The notes under the pieces: model-generated
Told to the model about the DNA's origin: nothing
The model's database searches: none
What the model saw: only the letters and a program-made list of their open reading frames with translations
In this document: piece by piece, positions 42,089 through 52,117 of the stretch
Layout: each line of letters opens with the position of its first letter
Position numbering within the stretch: position 1 is the stretch's first letter
Assembly (NCBI RefSeq): GCF_030915485.1
Contig: NZ_CP133266.1
Location: forward strand, 3,104,001 to 3,168,000
DNA length: 64,000 nt
Reading direction: 5' to 3'
Source of the DNA: Neobacillus sp. PS3-40
GTDB lineage: Bacteria; Bacillota; Bacilli; Bacillales; Cytobacillaceae
Program-made: the position numbers and the translations under genes

Positions 42089-43477
42089 TTAGTCCATCAT
42101 TTTGACGATTTTTTTGGAAATAGTAAGTAAAACTAATCCTAGTACGATGGCCATGAATCCAATAATACTGAAAATTTCAAAATAACCCATTGATTGAGTT
42201 AATGCTCCTAGCTGTCCAGCAAGGATGTTTGCCACACCTGACGCTGCAAGCCATACACCCATTAACAGGGAAGCGAGTTTGATAGGAGCAATCTTACTTA
42301 CAAGCGATAATCCTACTGGAGAAAGAAGTAGTTCTCCAAGGGTATGCATTAGGTATGTTAATGTGATAATTAAGATGCTTGCTTTTGCATGGATATTATG
42401 GTCATCACTGCCAGTTTTGAATACGGCAAGTAATAGAACCATGTAGCCAAGACCTAATAGAACCATTCCGAATCCCATTTTTGAAGGGATTTTGAAGTCC
42501 CCGCGCTTAGTGTAGGAAAGCTTTAACCAAAGAGCAGAAAGGATTGGAGCAAGAATGACAATAAATAATGGGTTTAATGACTGGAACCATGCTGTTGGAA
42601 CTTCCCAACCAAATAATTTACGATCCACAAACTTATCAGTATAAAGTGTTAAAGAGCCTCCTGCTTGTTCAAATCCTGCCCAGAAGAAGACAACAAATGC
42701 AGCAAGAATGAAGATTACAGTTGTACGTTGTTTTTCCTTCTTTGTTAGCGGTTTCTTCTCGACTATACCTTGATTGGAGACGGGTTTGCCGGTAGGCTTT
42801 TTACCGATATCACCTAAATAACGATTTCCTAAGAGATTAAATAGCAATTGACCAAGAATCATTCCGATTGAAGCTGCTAAAAATCCATATCTAAAGCCAT
42901 GTTGAACAATTCCGTCAACTTTAGTCATAAATAGATTATCTGATAGATAACCAACAACTAGAGGAGAGAAAAATGCTCCGATGTTGATTCCCATATAGAA
43001 AATTGTAAAGGCACCATCACGACGGCGGTCATTCGGTTGGTATAGTTCTCCAACGAGTGTAGAAATATTTGGTTTGAAAAATCCATTTCCAATGATTATC
43101 AATGTTAATCCAAGATAGAAGGCAAATTTACTTTGATCAGCAAATAAAGCAAAGTTACCAATTGCCATCGTGATTCCACCTAAAGTGATTGCTAAGCGTC
43201 TTCCAAGGTATCGGTCGGATAAATAACCTCCAATAAGCGGAGTAAAGTAAACTGCTCCTGTAAAGAATCCATATATGCTCATCGCGATGCTATCTTTAAA
43301 TCCTAAACCGCCTCCAACAAGTGAAGTGGTTAAATATAGGACAAGAATTGCGCGCATACCATAATAGCTGAATCTTTCCCACATTTCTGTAAAGAACAGT
43401 AAGTAAAGACCTGGTGGATGCTTTTTCGTGGCCGCTACTTGCTGTTCGGACTTGTTAACTTCTATTGTAGTGTCCAT
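42089..43477 (-). CDS. dtpT: POT-family di-/tripeptide transporter
   Basis: The 462-aa proton-coupled oligopeptide transporter has the PTR2 signatures FFTEMWERFSYYGMRAILVLY (helix 1, ExxER-type motif), GGYLSDRYLGRR and FTIFYMGINIGAFFSPLVVGYL. It has 14 predicted helices, as in bacterial DtpT. Start 43477 is chosen because AGGAGG is 6 bases upstream; an earlier ATG at 43498 has none. It is a single gene in the cytoplasmic membrane. Confidence 0.92.
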   Translation of the reverse strand: MDTTIEVNKSEQQVAATKKHPPGLYLLFFTEMWERFSYYGMRAILVLYLTTSLVGGGLGFKDSIAMSIYGFFTGAVYFTPLIGGYLSDRYLGRRLAITLGGITMAIGNFALFADQSKFAFYLGLTLIIIGNGFFKPNISTLVGELYQPNDRRRDGAFTIFYMGINIGAFFSPLVVGYLSDNLFMTKVDGIVQHGFRYGFLAASIGMILGQLLFNLLGNRYLGDIGKKPTGKPVSNQGIVEKKPLTKKEKQRTTVIFILAAFVVFFWAGFEQAGGSLTLYTDKFVDRKLFGWEVPTAWFQSLNPLFIVILAPILSALWLKLSYTKRGDFKIPSKMGFGMVLLGLGYMVLLLAVFKTGSDDHNIHAKASILIITLTYLMHTLGELLLSPVGLSLVSKIAPIKLASLLMGVWLAASGVANILAGQLGALTQSMGYFEIFSIIGFMAIVLGLVLLTISKKIVKMMD

Positions 43478-43681
43478 ACTGTACCTCCTATTGTCCATAG
43501 TGAAAGAGTTCTTTTATTATTCTAATTTAATAGATAGACAGTGGTCAATAGAAAGTTATAACAGTAAAAAGAGTTGATATATTAGGAATTGAGGGAATAT
43601 TTTACGTTGTGGGATAGTCAGAATAAAAGATATATTAATATAATATAAGTGTCTTTTTGGAAAGAACATTACAAGTAAAAA

Positions 43682-43708
43682 AACTTATCGAATTATTTCC
43701 GATAAGTT
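43682..43708 (-). terminator. Terminator downstream of the ferritin-like gene
   Basis: AACTTATCG (43682-43690) pairs with CGATAAGTT (43700-43708). On the minus strand the stem is followed by TTTTTTACTTG. It lies behind dispersed element copy D as seen from the ferritin-like gene. Confidence 0.75.
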
Positions 43709-43710
43709 AA

Positions 43711-43779
43711 GGGACACTCGCCGATTGGCGAGTCTCTAGGGGCGATGATAGAGTCGTAGTTGCTCTTCTGATTGGCTAA
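43711..43779 (-). repeat. Dispersed structured element, copy D (5' palindrome missing)
   Basis: In reverse complement it reads TTAGCCAATCAGAAGAGCAA, then CTACGACTC, TCATCGCCCCTAGAG and the hairpin ACTCGCC-AATC-GGCGAGT. It lacks the AGCAGAATTT palindrome of copies A-C. Compensatory stem changes relative to copy B (CTCGC/GCGAG extended to ACTCGCC/GGCGAGT) keep the last hairpin. It lies just downstream of the ferritin-like gene on that gene's strand. Confidence 0.75.
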
Positions 43780-43788
43780 AAAGGGTGG

Positions 43789-44232
43789 TTAGAAAGTGGT
43801 TGCAAGCTGTGAAAAGATTTGGGCATGTTGATGCTCATCATCGGCAGCTTTTAAAATACGTTCTTTAAACTGCTGATCGGTTATTTGTGAAGCGAGATTT
43901 CGATAAAAAGGGACGGTTTCTTGTTCATCCTTTAAGGAGTCTCGTACGCCTCTTTTGAATGAGCTTGGTAGTGCAACACCTAATGTTAATGGTGGATACT
44001 TACCCGATAAATCTAAGTAGCCCTTTGCAAACCAATGGAAATGCTTAATTTCATCCTGCCGAATCCCTAAAATAGCCTGGCGGGTTTGTTTGTTGGGGGC
44101 TAATTCAGCAAGTCTTGTGTAGTACTGGACCGCTTGAAATTCATCGTTCATAGCTTTTGAAATTTGTTTTAAAAGCTGCCGGTTTTGCCGATATTCAAAG
44201 CCCTCTTGATCGAAATAAGGCTGATAGTACAT
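43789..44232 (-). CDS. Ferritin-like di-iron protein
   Basis: The 147-aa protein is a predicted four-helix bundle. Two halves each contribute Glu and ExxH ligands: NDEFQAVQYY with RQDEIKHFHWF, and KDEQETVPFY with ADDEHQHAQIF. This is the rubrerythrin/ferritin-like di-iron pattern (DUF2202/DUF2383-like; exact family not fixed). It lacks a rubredoxin domain. GGAGGG precedes the ATG. A role in iron handling or oxidative stress is inferred from the fold. Confidence 0.82.
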   Translation of the reverse strand: MYYQPYFDQEGFEYRQNRQLLKQISKAMNDEFQAVQYYTRLAELAPNKQTRQAILGIRQDEIKHFHWFAKGYLDLSGKYPPLTLGVALPSSFKRGVRDSLKDEQETVPFYRNLASQITDQQFKERILKAADDEHQHAQIFSQLATTF

Positions 44233-44373
44233 TCTTTTCCCTCCTCAATATATCAGTGCATTGTATGCATGATAGATGCCTCAGGACCGCCTATTTTTAG
44301 CTATTAAGAAAGTTTAACTTAGCTAATGCATTAAAGGATGTTTCGAGCGTTTTATTATTAATCAATACTTAAA

Positions 44374-44428
44374 TCGCATAAGTGCAACTACGCTTCTGTC
44401 ATCAACGCCAATCAGCGAGTTTTCTTTA
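44374..44428 (+). repeat. Dispersed structured element, copy E (partial)
   Basis: This copy reads CGCATAAGTGCAACTACGCT, TCTGTCATC and then CGCCAATCAGCGAGTTTTCT. It lacks the 5' palindrome and the CGCCCTTAGGGGCT segment, so it is a deletion derivative; otherwise it is nearly identical to copy B. Confidence 0.75.
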
Positions 44429-44440
44429 AAGGTGGGACAA

Positions 44441-44472
44441 AAAAAAGAATAACCCAATGAAAAAGGTTATCC
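44441..44472 (-). terminator. Probable terminator of the pit operon
   Basis: ATAACC (44449-44454) pairs with GGTTAT (44465-44470); on the minus strand a TTCTTTTTTTT tract follows. The stem is short. Confidence 0.5.
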
Positions 44473-44511
44473 ACGTACAAACGTATGGAGTGTTTTAAAT
44501 GACACCAATAC

Positions 44512-45510
44512 TTAGTAAATTAGATTTAAAATAAAATAAAATAGGGAAGCCATTAATGCCGATATTGGTAATGTAATGACCCAAGTAATAATCATCCGCC
44601 TGGCAGTGTCCCATTTAACTCCTTTTAAACGATGGGAAGTACCTACGCCTAAAATACCTGAAGAAATAACATGAGTGGTACTTACAGGCAAATGAATAAA
44701 GGTAGCACCAAAAATAACAATTGCCCCTGTTAAGTCAGCAGCAACTCCATTTACTGGACGAATCTTCATGATTTTTCCGCCAACAGTTTTAATGATTTTC
44801 CATCCACCTATTGACGTTCCAAGCCCCATCGCAATTGCACAGGAAAGTTGGACCCAAAAAGGGATATCTGTTGTTGTAAGATAACCATTCGCGATAAGTG
44901 CCATTGTAATAATCCCCATTGATTTCTGCGCATCATTTGTTCCATGTGAATAAGATTGCAATGCAGCAGTAGCAATTTGGATATAACGGAAGATACGATT
45001 TGTTTTTGTTAAATTATAGTTTTTAAAGGAAACTTTAAAAATACTGAACATAATAAAACCGATAATAAATGCTATGATCGGAGAAATGATCAACGCTTCA
45101 AGAATTTTTAAGAAGCCAGAATATTTCAAGGCAGAAAACCCTGCAGCTGCAATTGCTGCTCCTGCAATGGAACCAATAATTGCATGTGAAGAACTACTTG
45201 GAATTCCAAAATACCAAGTAACTAAATTCCAGATAATTGCGGATAACAGTGCAGCAAGAATGACGATATGACCATTATGCAAATTGAAAGGATCGACAAT
45301 ATCTGACGTAATTGTTTTGGCAACACCGGTAAACGTTAATGCACCTAAAAGGTTCATACCAGCAGCTAATATAATAGCATGGCGAGGCTTTAACGCTTTT
45401 GTAGAAACAGAGGTCGCAATTGCATTTGCAGTATCATGGAAACCATTAATAAAGTCAAAAGCAAGAGCTCCAATAACAATTAAAATCGTTATAATCAATA
45501 AACCGCTCAT
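44512..45510 (-). CDS. pit: Low-affinity inorganic phosphate transporter
   Basis: The 332-aa, ~10-helix permease of the PiT family has two inverted signature repeats, ALAFDFINGFHDTANAIATS and SYSHGTNDAQKSMGIITMAL, followed by GADLTGAI- and STTHVISSGILGVG-like parts (here VAADLTGAIVIFG, VSTTHVISS). It imports metal-phosphate with protons. AAGGAGCC precedes the ATG. It is 12 bp downstream of a DUF47 gene, the common Pit partner. Confidence 0.93.
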   Translation of the reverse strand: MSGLLIITILIVIGALAFDFINGFHDTANAIATSVSTKALKPRHAIILAAGMNLLGALTFTGVAKTITSDIVDPFNLHNGHIVILAALLSAIIWNLVTWYFGIPSSSSHAIIGSIAGAAIAAAGFSALKYSGFLKILEALIISPIIAFIIGFIMFSIFKVSFKNYNLTKTNRIFRYIQIATAALQSYSHGTNDAQKSMGIITMALIANGYLTTTDIPFWVQLSCAIAMGLGTSIGGWKIIKTVGGKIMKIRPVNGVAADLTGAIVIFGATFIHLPVSTTHVISSGILGVGTSHRLKGVKWDTARRMIITWVITLPISALMASLFYFILNLIY

Positions 45511-45522
45511 ATTAAAGGCTCC

Positions 45523-46140
45523 TTATGCATTTTTCATAATAATAGTTTCTAGTGTGTTGGCTACTGCTTGGCAGTTGTCAGCAATTTCCTCAAGTGTTTC
45601 ATAAATTTCTTTATATTGAATTATGCGAATAGGATCTTTTTCAACTGTAAACAAATGTTTAATGGATTGTCTTAAAATATTATCGCATTTTGATTCATAG
45701 TCTTTTATTTGAATGGAATGTTCTCTAATTTGAAGCAATTTTTTACTTGATAATAATTCGATTGCTTTTTCAATTTCGTAGATACTTCCTTGAATGGCAC
45801 TAACAAAACTTAGCATAAATTCATCTGCTTCAGTAATTGAATACATTTCAAATAATGCTGCACAACCCTCAAGTCCATCCAATACATCATCCATGCTCAT
45901 TGTGAGATGTAAGATATCTTCGCGTTCAATCGGAGTGATGAAGGTGTCGTTTAACTCTTTAATGACTTCATGAACAAACGAATCCCCTTTTGACTCATAC
46001 TCTTTCATCTTTTCTGAAAAAATCTTAAGATCGCTAACATTTTTCAGTTTGTACTCTGTGAAAAAGTTTGTACTTTCTTTTAGGTTAGCAGAGATATTGC
46101 TAAGCAATACGGAAAATTTATCATTTTTTTTGAATCCCAT
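45523..46140 (-). CDS. DUF47-family phosphate transport regulator
   Basis: The 205-aa, all-helical PhoU-like DUF47 protein has KMKEYESKGDSFVHEVIKEL, TPIEREDILHLTMSMDDVLDGLEG and KDYESKCDNILRQS, whose repeated E..D pattern binds metal in PhoU-like folds. It precedes pit and probably controls its activity (called Pit accessory protein in several genera). Start 46140 follows AGGGGGG; the longer frame to 46182 has no ribosome site. Confidence 0.92.
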   Translation of the reverse strand: MGFKKNDKFSVLLSNISANLKESTNFFTEYKLKNVSDLKIFSEKMKEYESKGDSFVHEVIKELNDTFITPIEREDILHLTMSMDDVLDGLEGCAALFEMYSITEADEFMLSFVSAIQGSIYEIEKAIELLSSKKLLQIREHSIQIKDYESKCDNILRQSIKHLFTVEKDPIRIIQYKEIYETLEEIADNCQAVANTLETIIMKNA

Positions 46141-46518
46141 AATGTGAACCCCCCTATATTTCTGTAAATAATAGTGTTCCAAACGATTTAATTTTATATG
46201 AAAAATGTCGAAAAAAGTAACTATTTGTACTAACTTTACAAAAACTTAACATTAGAAAATTCAAAAAATTATAGGTTATCCCTGGTTTTTTGGTGGGATA
46301 ATCCCACTCACTACCTTATTAGGTTGGCAATTGACTCTGTTAATTCTTCATATTTAGATGGCGTTATGTAGCTGCATAATTGTTTTGTATGTTTTAAATA
46401 AAATTGGGTAATTTAAGGACAAGCAGTTGCGAATAAAAATTTACTCATACTGCTTAAAGCTTTGGATGTTGGCAGTAAAACAATGAAATAATAATTAAAT
46501 GCTGAAGGAGTGTGTAAA

Positions 46519-46776
46519 ATGAGTTTTATCTGGACATTAATCGTTGGAGGCGTCATTGGTTGGATCGCTGGTCTCATTGTTGGCAAGAATATTCCAGGTG
46601 GAGTCATTGGAAATATTATAGCAGGTTTTGTGGGTGCATGGCTTGGACAATTAGTTTTAGGCAACTGGGGACCAAATGTTGCCAACTTTGCAATCATACC
46701 AGCAATACTGGGTGCGATTGTTCTTGTATTGATAGTAAGCATGATTTTGAGATCCTTTCGAAGAGCTGACAAATAA
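46519..46776 (+). CDS. GlsB/YeaQ/YmgE-family stress-related membrane protein
   Basis: The 85-aa protein has three hydrophobic segments, with the family motifs GGVIGWIAGLIVG, GGVIGNIIAGFVGAWLG and a final helix before SFRRADK. Members of this transglycosylase-associated-protein family anchor or assist stress proteins at the membrane. Start 46519 follows GAAGGAG; a GTG at 46510 is an alternative. It is monocistronic. Confidence 0.9.
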   Translation: MSFIWTLIVGGVIGWIAGLIVGKNIPGGVIGNIIAGFVGAWLGQLVLGNWGPNVANFAIIPAILGAIVLVLIVSMILRSFRRADK

Positions 46777-46837
46777 GAGGAATTTCCAATTATTAAAATA
46801 AGTAATCAAGAAAAACAAGTAATTAATAAAAACAAAG

Positions 46838-46872
46838 AACTCATCGTTCACTTACGAACGACGAGTTTTTTT
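46838..46872. terminator. Bidirectional terminator between the glsB-like and RluA-type genes
   Basis: AACTCATCGTTC (46838-46849) pairs with GAACGACGAGTT (46856-46867), one A-C mismatch, followed by TTTTT. A-rich sequence on the left also gives a U-tract for the minus-strand gene. Confidence 0.8.
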
Positions 46873-46888
46873 GTTTTCCAAAATAAAT

Positions 46889-47812
46889 CTATAAGGAATA
46901 GACATCTACTCCTTTAAAAATGGTCGGAATATCTAAAAGGGGTGCATAACAAATAATTTGTTCTTCTGTAAAAGGGTGTATGAACTCAAGCTTTGCTGCA
47001 TGCAAGGCTTGACGATTACAAATGGGCTGTCCCCCGTATAATGTATCTCCAACGAGAGGATGTCCTATATGGCTAAAATGGACCCGGATTTGATGAGTTC
47101 TTCCAGTCTCTAACCAGCATTTTACATAAGTTAATTTTTTTCCTTGATCCACTTTTACAACCTGATAGTGGGTAACTGCATCTTGCCCCGAAGAAGATAC
47201 ACGCCTCCTTGTTGCATGATGCCTGTCACGCCCAATCCCAAAGTGTAGTGTCCCTTTCTTTGAATTTAATAACCCATGAACCACTGCGACATAGGTTCTT
47301 TTGATTGTACGTTTTTCCAACATTCGGTCAAGGATTGCTCCTGCTAAAGCATTTTTTGCAAAGAGAATTGCCCCCGATGTATCACGGTCCAATCGATGAA
47401 TATGTCTAATATTTCTTATTTCTCCATTCGTCTGCAAATGAAACACGGCTGCATTGAGAAGTGTATCTTTTTCCAAATTGATCTGATTAGGATGTGTGCT
47501 CATTAAAGGAGGCTTGTTAAAGACAATAATGTGATCATCCTCATAAAGGATTGGAATCTCAAAGTAGGATGCAGGAATTTCGCTTTCCTCTTCCTCAAAT
47601 AGGTTTAATTGCAATTTAGTTCCTGGAATTAGAGGGTTGTTCCAATTTGCATTATTACCATTTAATAAAACTTTATGTTCCATCCTAAAAAAATGTGTTA
47701 GTTTTTTTGGAGCTTCCCATTTATGTCTGAAAAGATCATCTAAAGTTAAACCTTCCCATTTTTGCGGGATGATAATTTGAAACCATTGTCCCTTACGACT
47801 AGTTTGTAGCAT
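46889..47812 (-). CDS. RluA-family RNA pseudouridine synthase
   Basis: The 307-aa protein has an N-terminal S4-like region and the RluA catalytic block HRLDRDTSGAILFAKNALAG (catalytic Asp in RLDRDTSG), then TYVAVVHG, VKCWLETGRTHQIRVHFSHI and HAAKLEFIHPFT. It modifies uridines in rRNA or tRNA; the target is not predictable (YjbO/YhcT-like in Bacillus). It is a single gene on the minus strand, divergent from the yhcU homologue. Confidence 0.92.
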   Translation of the reverse strand: MLQTSRKGQWFQIIIPQKWEGLTLDDLFRHKWEAPKKLTHFFRMEHKVLLNGNNANWNNPLIPGTKLQLNLFEEEESEIPASYFEIPILYEDDHIIVFNKPPLMSTHPNQINLEKDTLLNAAVFHLQTNGEIRNIRHIHRLDRDTSGAILFAKNALAGAILDRMLEKRTIKRTYVAVVHGLLNSKKGTLHFGIGRDRHHATRRRVSSSGQDAVTHYQVVKVDQGKKLTYVKCWLETGRTHQIRVHFSHIGHPLVGDTLYGGQPICNRQALHAAKLEFIHPFTEEQIICYAPLLDIPTIFKGVDVYSL

Positions 47813-47945
47813 AGTGTCTCCTTTACTTAAATCCTTGTAGTTGTGGTTATAATTACCACCGTTCCTGCCACATTACATATGTTATTCTATCCTTAAATAA
47901 TATAGATAAAGATAGATAAAAGGGACGAAAAAGGTGGGTTTTTTT

Positions 47946-48344
47946 GTGAAAATTGTATTTGCTTCGATACCTAGCCAGGAGCATGAAATCAGTGAGCTGG
48001 TGAGGCATATTTATTCAAATATTTTTCCAATCTATTTTACCGATAATGAAATTCAAGAACTTGAGCGGTTAAAAGTATTACATACCTCTGGCCAATACTT
48101 TAAAGATATTAGTACGTTAAAAGAAGCTTTTCAAGTGATGACAAGTTTGCGAACCATTATTTCAATCCTCGAGTGCACTGATTTGAATGAAAGTTACTCT
48201 AACCTATTTACTAGAAATAGTACAAACTTAAGTAGACTTGGTCTGTTTTTTCCTTTTGAATTGGAGCAGTTTTTAGAAGGGAAAAATATAAAAAAATATA
48301 TGTTTAGTGGTTATACAAAAGCAGCAAATGAACTGCTTATATAA
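47946..48344 (+). CDS. YhcU-like protein (DUF5365)
   Basis: The 132-aa soluble protein starts KIVFASIPSQEHEISELVRH and contains IFPIYFTDNEIQELERLKVL, resembling B. subtilis YhcU from memory. Function is unknown. The start is GTG 47946 after AAAGGTGGG; a GTG at 47934 in the same frame overlaps the ribosome site. Next to an RluA-type gene, as in the B. subtilis yhcT-yhcU neighbourhood. Confidence 0.75.
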   Translation: MKIVFASIPSQEHEISELVRHIYSNIFPIYFTDNEIQELERLKVLHTSGQYFKDISTLKEAFQVMTSLRTIISILECTDLNESYSNLFTRNSTNLSRLGLFFPFELEQFLEGKNIKKYMFSGYTKAANELLI

Positions 48345-48353
48345 TTTGAATCA

Positions 48354-48385
48354 AAACGCCCGTTTTTGTGGGCGTTTATTTTTTT
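48354..48385 (+). terminator. Terminator of the yhcU-like gene
   Basis: AAACGCCC (48354-48361) pairs with GGGCGTTT (48370-48377), followed by ATTTTTTTG. Confidence 0.85.
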
Positions 48386-48563
48386 GTGCTTCCCTGTACT
48401 TTATGATAGCAAAAATATAAAATAAAAAAGGTTAAATCTTTATTAAAATCCTTTTCAAAAAGGACAATATGCAAAATTTGTCGTTATAAAAAACCAGTTT
48501 TTTAAAGGAGTATCCTATATAAGCTTCGAAAAAAGAAGAGTATAAACTAACAGGAGGGATCAT

Positions 48564-50306
48564 ATGGACTGGAAGACGAAAGCCCAACAATGGTTTCAAT
48601 TTGAAAATTTAAATGAAGAGTTAAAAATCCAATTAGAAAAGATTGAAAGAAATGAAAAGGAACTTGAAGAAGCCTTTTATAAAAATTTAGAATTTGGAAC
48701 TGGTGGCATGAGAGGAGAAATTGGTGTTGGTACTAACCGAATGAACCTCTATACAGTTCGAAAAGCATCTGCAGGGTTAGCTGCTTACATAGAAGAAAAT
48801 GGAATTGAGGCAAAAAAACGTGGAGTTGTTATTGCCTATGATTCACGTCATAAATCTCCAGAGTTTGCAATGGAGGCAGCAAAAACACTTGCATCCAGAG
48901 GAATTCAAGCATATGTTTTTGATGAGCTGCGTCCTACACCAGAATTATCCTTTGCAGTAAGATATTTAAATGCATTTTCAGGAATTGTTGTTACAGCAAG
49001 CCATAATCCACCTGAATATAATGGCTATAAGGTTTATGGATTTGATGGAGGGCAGCTTCCACCAGATAGTGCAGATAAAGTAATTTCAAAAGTAAATGAA
49101 ATTGAGAACGAACTTCTCATTGAGGTTGATAGTGAAGAAAGGTTAAAAGCAGCTGGACTAATTGTCACAATCGGTGCCGAGATTGACCAGGCCTATATTG
49201 AAAAGCTAAGAACGATTTCCGAAAATCCTGATCTTGCTCAAGATTCAGACATAAAAATTGTCTTTACTCCATTACATGGCACTGCCAATAAACCGGTACG
49301 AAATGCGCTTATGGCACTTGGGTACAAAAATGTCCACGTTGTAAAAGAACAGGAGCTTCCAGATCCAGAATTTACTACAGTGAAAAGCCCTAATCCTGAA
49401 GAACATGCTGCATTTGAATTGGCCATTCGTGATGGTAAAAAAATAGGAGCAGATTTATTAATTGCAACAGATCCCGATGCTGACCGCTTGGGGATTGCTG
49501 TCTTGAATAGTGAAGGCGAATATGTTGTTTTAACTGGAAATCAAACAGGAGCATTACTGCTAGATTATCTTCTTACTCAAAAACAAGAAAAAGGGATGCT
49601 CCCAAAAAATGGAGTAGTCCTTAAAACAATTGTTACTTCAGAAATTGGTAGGAAAATTGCATCTTCCCATCAATTAAATACTGTAGATGTGTTAACAGGT
49701 TTTAAATTTATTGCTGAAAAAATAAATGAGTATAAATCCTCCGGTGAACATACTTTCTTATTTGGCTATGAAGAAAGCTATGGATATTTAATTGGTGATT
49801 TTGTGCGTGATAAAGATGCCGTTCAAGCAGCAATATTTGCAACTGAAGTTTGTGCATATTATAAAAAACAAGGATTGTCGCTATATGAGGGCTTAATAGC
49901 AGTGTTTGAAAAATATGGATATTACTTAGAAGGACTTCGTTCTCTAACGTTAAAAGGGAAGGATGGAGCAGAGAAAATTCAGCAAATATTATCTTCATTC
50001 CGTGCGGAACCATTAAAATCACTTGGAAACTTAACTGTTCAGACAACAGAAGATTATTTAACAGGAATTCGAGTGGCGAATTCGGGGTCTGAAAAAATTG
50101 ATCTTCCAAAATCCAATGTCTTGAAATATACATTTGAAGATGGTTCGTGGGTTTGCCTAAGACCATCAGGTACAGAGCCAAAAGTTAAATTCTATTTCGG
50201 AGTAAATAGTAATAATTTTGAAGAAAGTAATGAAAAACTCCAAAATATTAAAAAAGACTTTATGGAACTTGTAGATCAAAAAATAAATATGGTAACAGAA
50301 AAGTAA
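48564..50306 (+). CDS. pgcA: Alpha-phosphoglucomutase (phospho-sugar mutase)
   Basis: The enzyme interconverts glucose 1- and 6-phosphate for UDP-glucose, glycolipid and teichoic acid synthesis. It is 580 aa, nearly the length of B. subtilis PgcA, with [17 protein letters not shown], the phosphoserine loop [17 protein letters not shown], the metal site [11 protein letters not shown], the sugar-binding GYEESYGYL and the phosphate-binding [19 protein letters not shown] precedes the ATG. The IS1182 element begins 16 bp after the stop, without interrupting the gene. Confidence 0.95.
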   Translation: MDWKTKAQQWFQFENLNEELKIQLEKIERNEKELEEAFYKNLEFGTGGMRGEIGVGTNRMNLYTVRKASAGLAAYIEENGIEAKKRGVVIAYDSRHKSPEFAMEAAKTLASRGIQAYVFDELRPTPELSFAVRYLNAFSGIVVTASHNPPEYNGYKVYGFDGGQLPPDSADKVISKVNEIENELLIEVDSEERLKAAGLIVTIGAEIDQAYIEKLRTISENPDLAQDSDIKIVFTPLHGTANKPVRNALMALGYKNVHVVKEQELPDPEFTTVKSPNPEEHAAFELAIRDGKKIGADLLIATDPDADRLGIAVLNSEGEYVVLTGNQTGALLLDYLLTQKQEKGMLPKNGVVLKTIVTSEIGRKIASSHQLNTVDVLTGFKFIAEKINEYKSSGEHTFLFGYEESYGYLIGDFVRDKDAVQAAIFATEVCAYYKKQGLSLYEGLIAVFEKYGYYLEGLRSLTLKGKDGAEKIQQILSSFRAEPLKSLGNLTVQTTEDYLTGIRVANSGSEKIDLPKSNVLKYTFEDGSWVCLRPSGTEPKVKFYFGVNSNNFEESNEKLQNIKKDFMELVDQKINMVTEK

Positions 50307-50358
50307 TAGCTAAAAAATATATAAAAGAGGCTGGGACAAAACCCACCTCTGAGATGAA

Positions 50359-50401
50359 AAAGCCGGTGGAATTTTACGATAAGTAAAATTTCACCGGCTT
50401 T
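50359..50401 (+). terminator. IS-internal hairpin upstream of the transposase
   Basis: AAAGCCGGTGGAATTTTAC (50359-50377) pairs with 50383-50401, one G-U pair, followed by a weak T-rich stretch. It lies before the transposase gene and may stop read-in from pgcA. Confidence 0.7.
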
Positions 50402-50482
50402 GATTATTTTCCAATAAAAATAAGGGCCACTTCTGATAAAATAAAGTTACCACACCAAATTTCATCCGAAAGAAGGGTCCTT

Positions 50483-52051
50483 ATGTTCAAAAATTATATC
50501 ATGAATCAATTAGTTTTGCCTTTAGATTTAGAAGTAAAATTACAAAATAATGATATTGCCTACCATGTCCATCATTTAGTTGAAAGTATCCCTCATGAAG
50601 CGTTCGAACCATTTCTTCGAAATGAGGGTTGCCCAGCCTATCATCCACGCATGATGCTTAAAATTATCTTATGTGCCTACACACAATCTGTCTTTTCAGG
50701 GCGTAAAATTGAAGCCTTATTAAAAGATAGTATCCGTATGATGTGGCTGGCTCAAGGACATGAACCAAGCTACCGCACAATAAACCGATTCCGTGTTCAA
50801 TCAGAAGTGAAAGATTTAATCCGCCAATGTTTCGTCCAATTCCGTTGCCAATTGATTGAAGAAAAACTTATCGATCAAGAAGCGGTTTTTATCGATGGCA
50901 CAAAGATTGAAGCGAATGCGAATAAATTTACGTTTGTCTGGAAGAAATCGGTTGAGAAATATCATCAAAGTTTAATTGAAAAGTCAAATCAGCTATACAA
51001 TGAACTACTTGAGAACGAAATCATACCTGAAATTAAATGTGAAAGCGATGAACAGTTATCATTGGAAGAGATCGCTCAATTGGTTAAAAAAGTGGACGAT
51101 GTCGTAACCGAGTATGATAAACAAATTGAAGTATCGACAGACGTTCTAGAACGAAAAGCCTTAAGAAGTGAACGTAAATACCCGAAACAAGTGCGTAAAC
51201 AGTTGATTGATTTTGTCTTACGAAAACAGAAATACCAACAAGACTTTGAAATATTTGGCACACGTAATAGCTATTCTAAAACAGATCCGGATGCGACATT
51301 TATGCGAATGAAAGATGATTATATGCAAAACGGACAATTGAAGGCAGGTTACAATGTACAAATCGCAACGGAAGGTCAATACGCGCTTGCCTATAGTTTA
51401 TTTTCAAACCCAACAGATACACGTACGTTAATTCCATTTCTAGATGAGATCGAGCAGCATTATTTCGAGTTACCGAAACACATTGTCGCAGATGCAGGTT
51501 ATGGTAGTGAACAAAACTATAATGATATCCTTTCGAACAGAAAACGAGAAGCACTTATTACGTATAACATGTATTTGAAAGAACAAAAGAAAAAGTATAA
51601 ACAAAACACATTTAATCCCGACAATTGGCAGTATAATGAAGAAACAGATACATATACATGTCCCAATCAGAAACTTCTTAAATTTCAATATTATTCTATA
51701 CGTAATGACCGTACAGACTTCCAACGGAAGTTCAAAATCTATGAGTGCGAAGACTGTTCAGGATGCCCGTTCCGTTCATCATGTACAAAAGCAAAAGAAG
51801 GAAACAATCGAAAACTAATGGTGAATGAAAAATGGGAACAGCAAAAAGAATATGTAAGAGAGAAGCTTTCAGAAGAGAAAACGAGTGCCATCTATCGAAA
51901 ACGCAAAATCGATGTGGAACCAGTTTTTGGATTCTTGAAGGCTAATTTGCGTTTCTCTCGGTTTTCTGTACGAGGAAAATCGAAAGTAGAAAACGAAATG
52001 GGCCTCGCGTTAATGGCAGTGAATTTAAGAAAATTCACTGCCAACAACTAA
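50483..52051 (+). CDS. IS1182-family transposase
   Basis: The 522-aa DDE transposase has the N-terminal DUF772 domain (HPRMMLKIILCAYTQSVFSG, SYRTINRFR), a DDE core (FIDGTKIEANANKFTFVWKK for the first Asp, HIVADAGYGSEQNY for the second, RKRKIDVEPVFGFLKANLRF for the Glu) and a C-terminal Cys cluster (CEDCSGCPFRSSC). It is full length and uninterrupted, so the element may be active. Confidence 0.94.
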   Translation: MFKNYIMNQLVLPLDLEVKLQNNDIAYHVHHLVESIPHEAFEPFLRNEGCPAYHPRMMLKIILCAYTQSVFSGRKIEALLKDSIRMMWLAQGHEPSYRTINRFRVQSEVKDLIRQCFVQFRCQLIEEKLIDQEAVFIDGTKIEANANKFTFVWKKSVEKYHQSLIEKSNQLYNELLENEIIPEIKCESDEQLSLEEIAQLVKKVDDVVTEYDKQIEVSTDVLERKALRSERKYPKQVRKQLIDFVLRKQKYQQDFEIFGTRNSYSKTDPDATFMRMKDDYMQNGQLKAGYNVQIATEGQYALAYSLFSNPTDTRTLIPFLDEIEQHYFELPKHIVADAGYGSEQNYNDILSNRKREALITYNMYLKEQKKKYKQNTFNPDNWQYNEETDTYTCPNQKLLKFQYYSIRNDRTDFQRKFKIYECEDCSGCPFRSSCTKAKEGNNRKLMVNEKWEQQKEYVREKLSEEKTSAIYRKRKIDVEPVFGFLKANLRFSRFSVRGKSKVENEMGLALMAVNLRKFTANN

Positions 52052-52083
52052 GGTAATAGAAGAATTAACACCCCAAAATAGAT

Positions 52084-52117
52084 AAAGGTGAATTTGAGTA
52101 AGCTCAAATTCACCTTT
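52084..52117 (+). terminator. IS-internal terminator after the transposase
   Basis: AAAGGTGAATTTGAG (52084-52098) pairs perfectly with CTCAAATTCACCTTT (52103-52117) around TAAG, followed by CTTACTATTT. Confidence 0.75.
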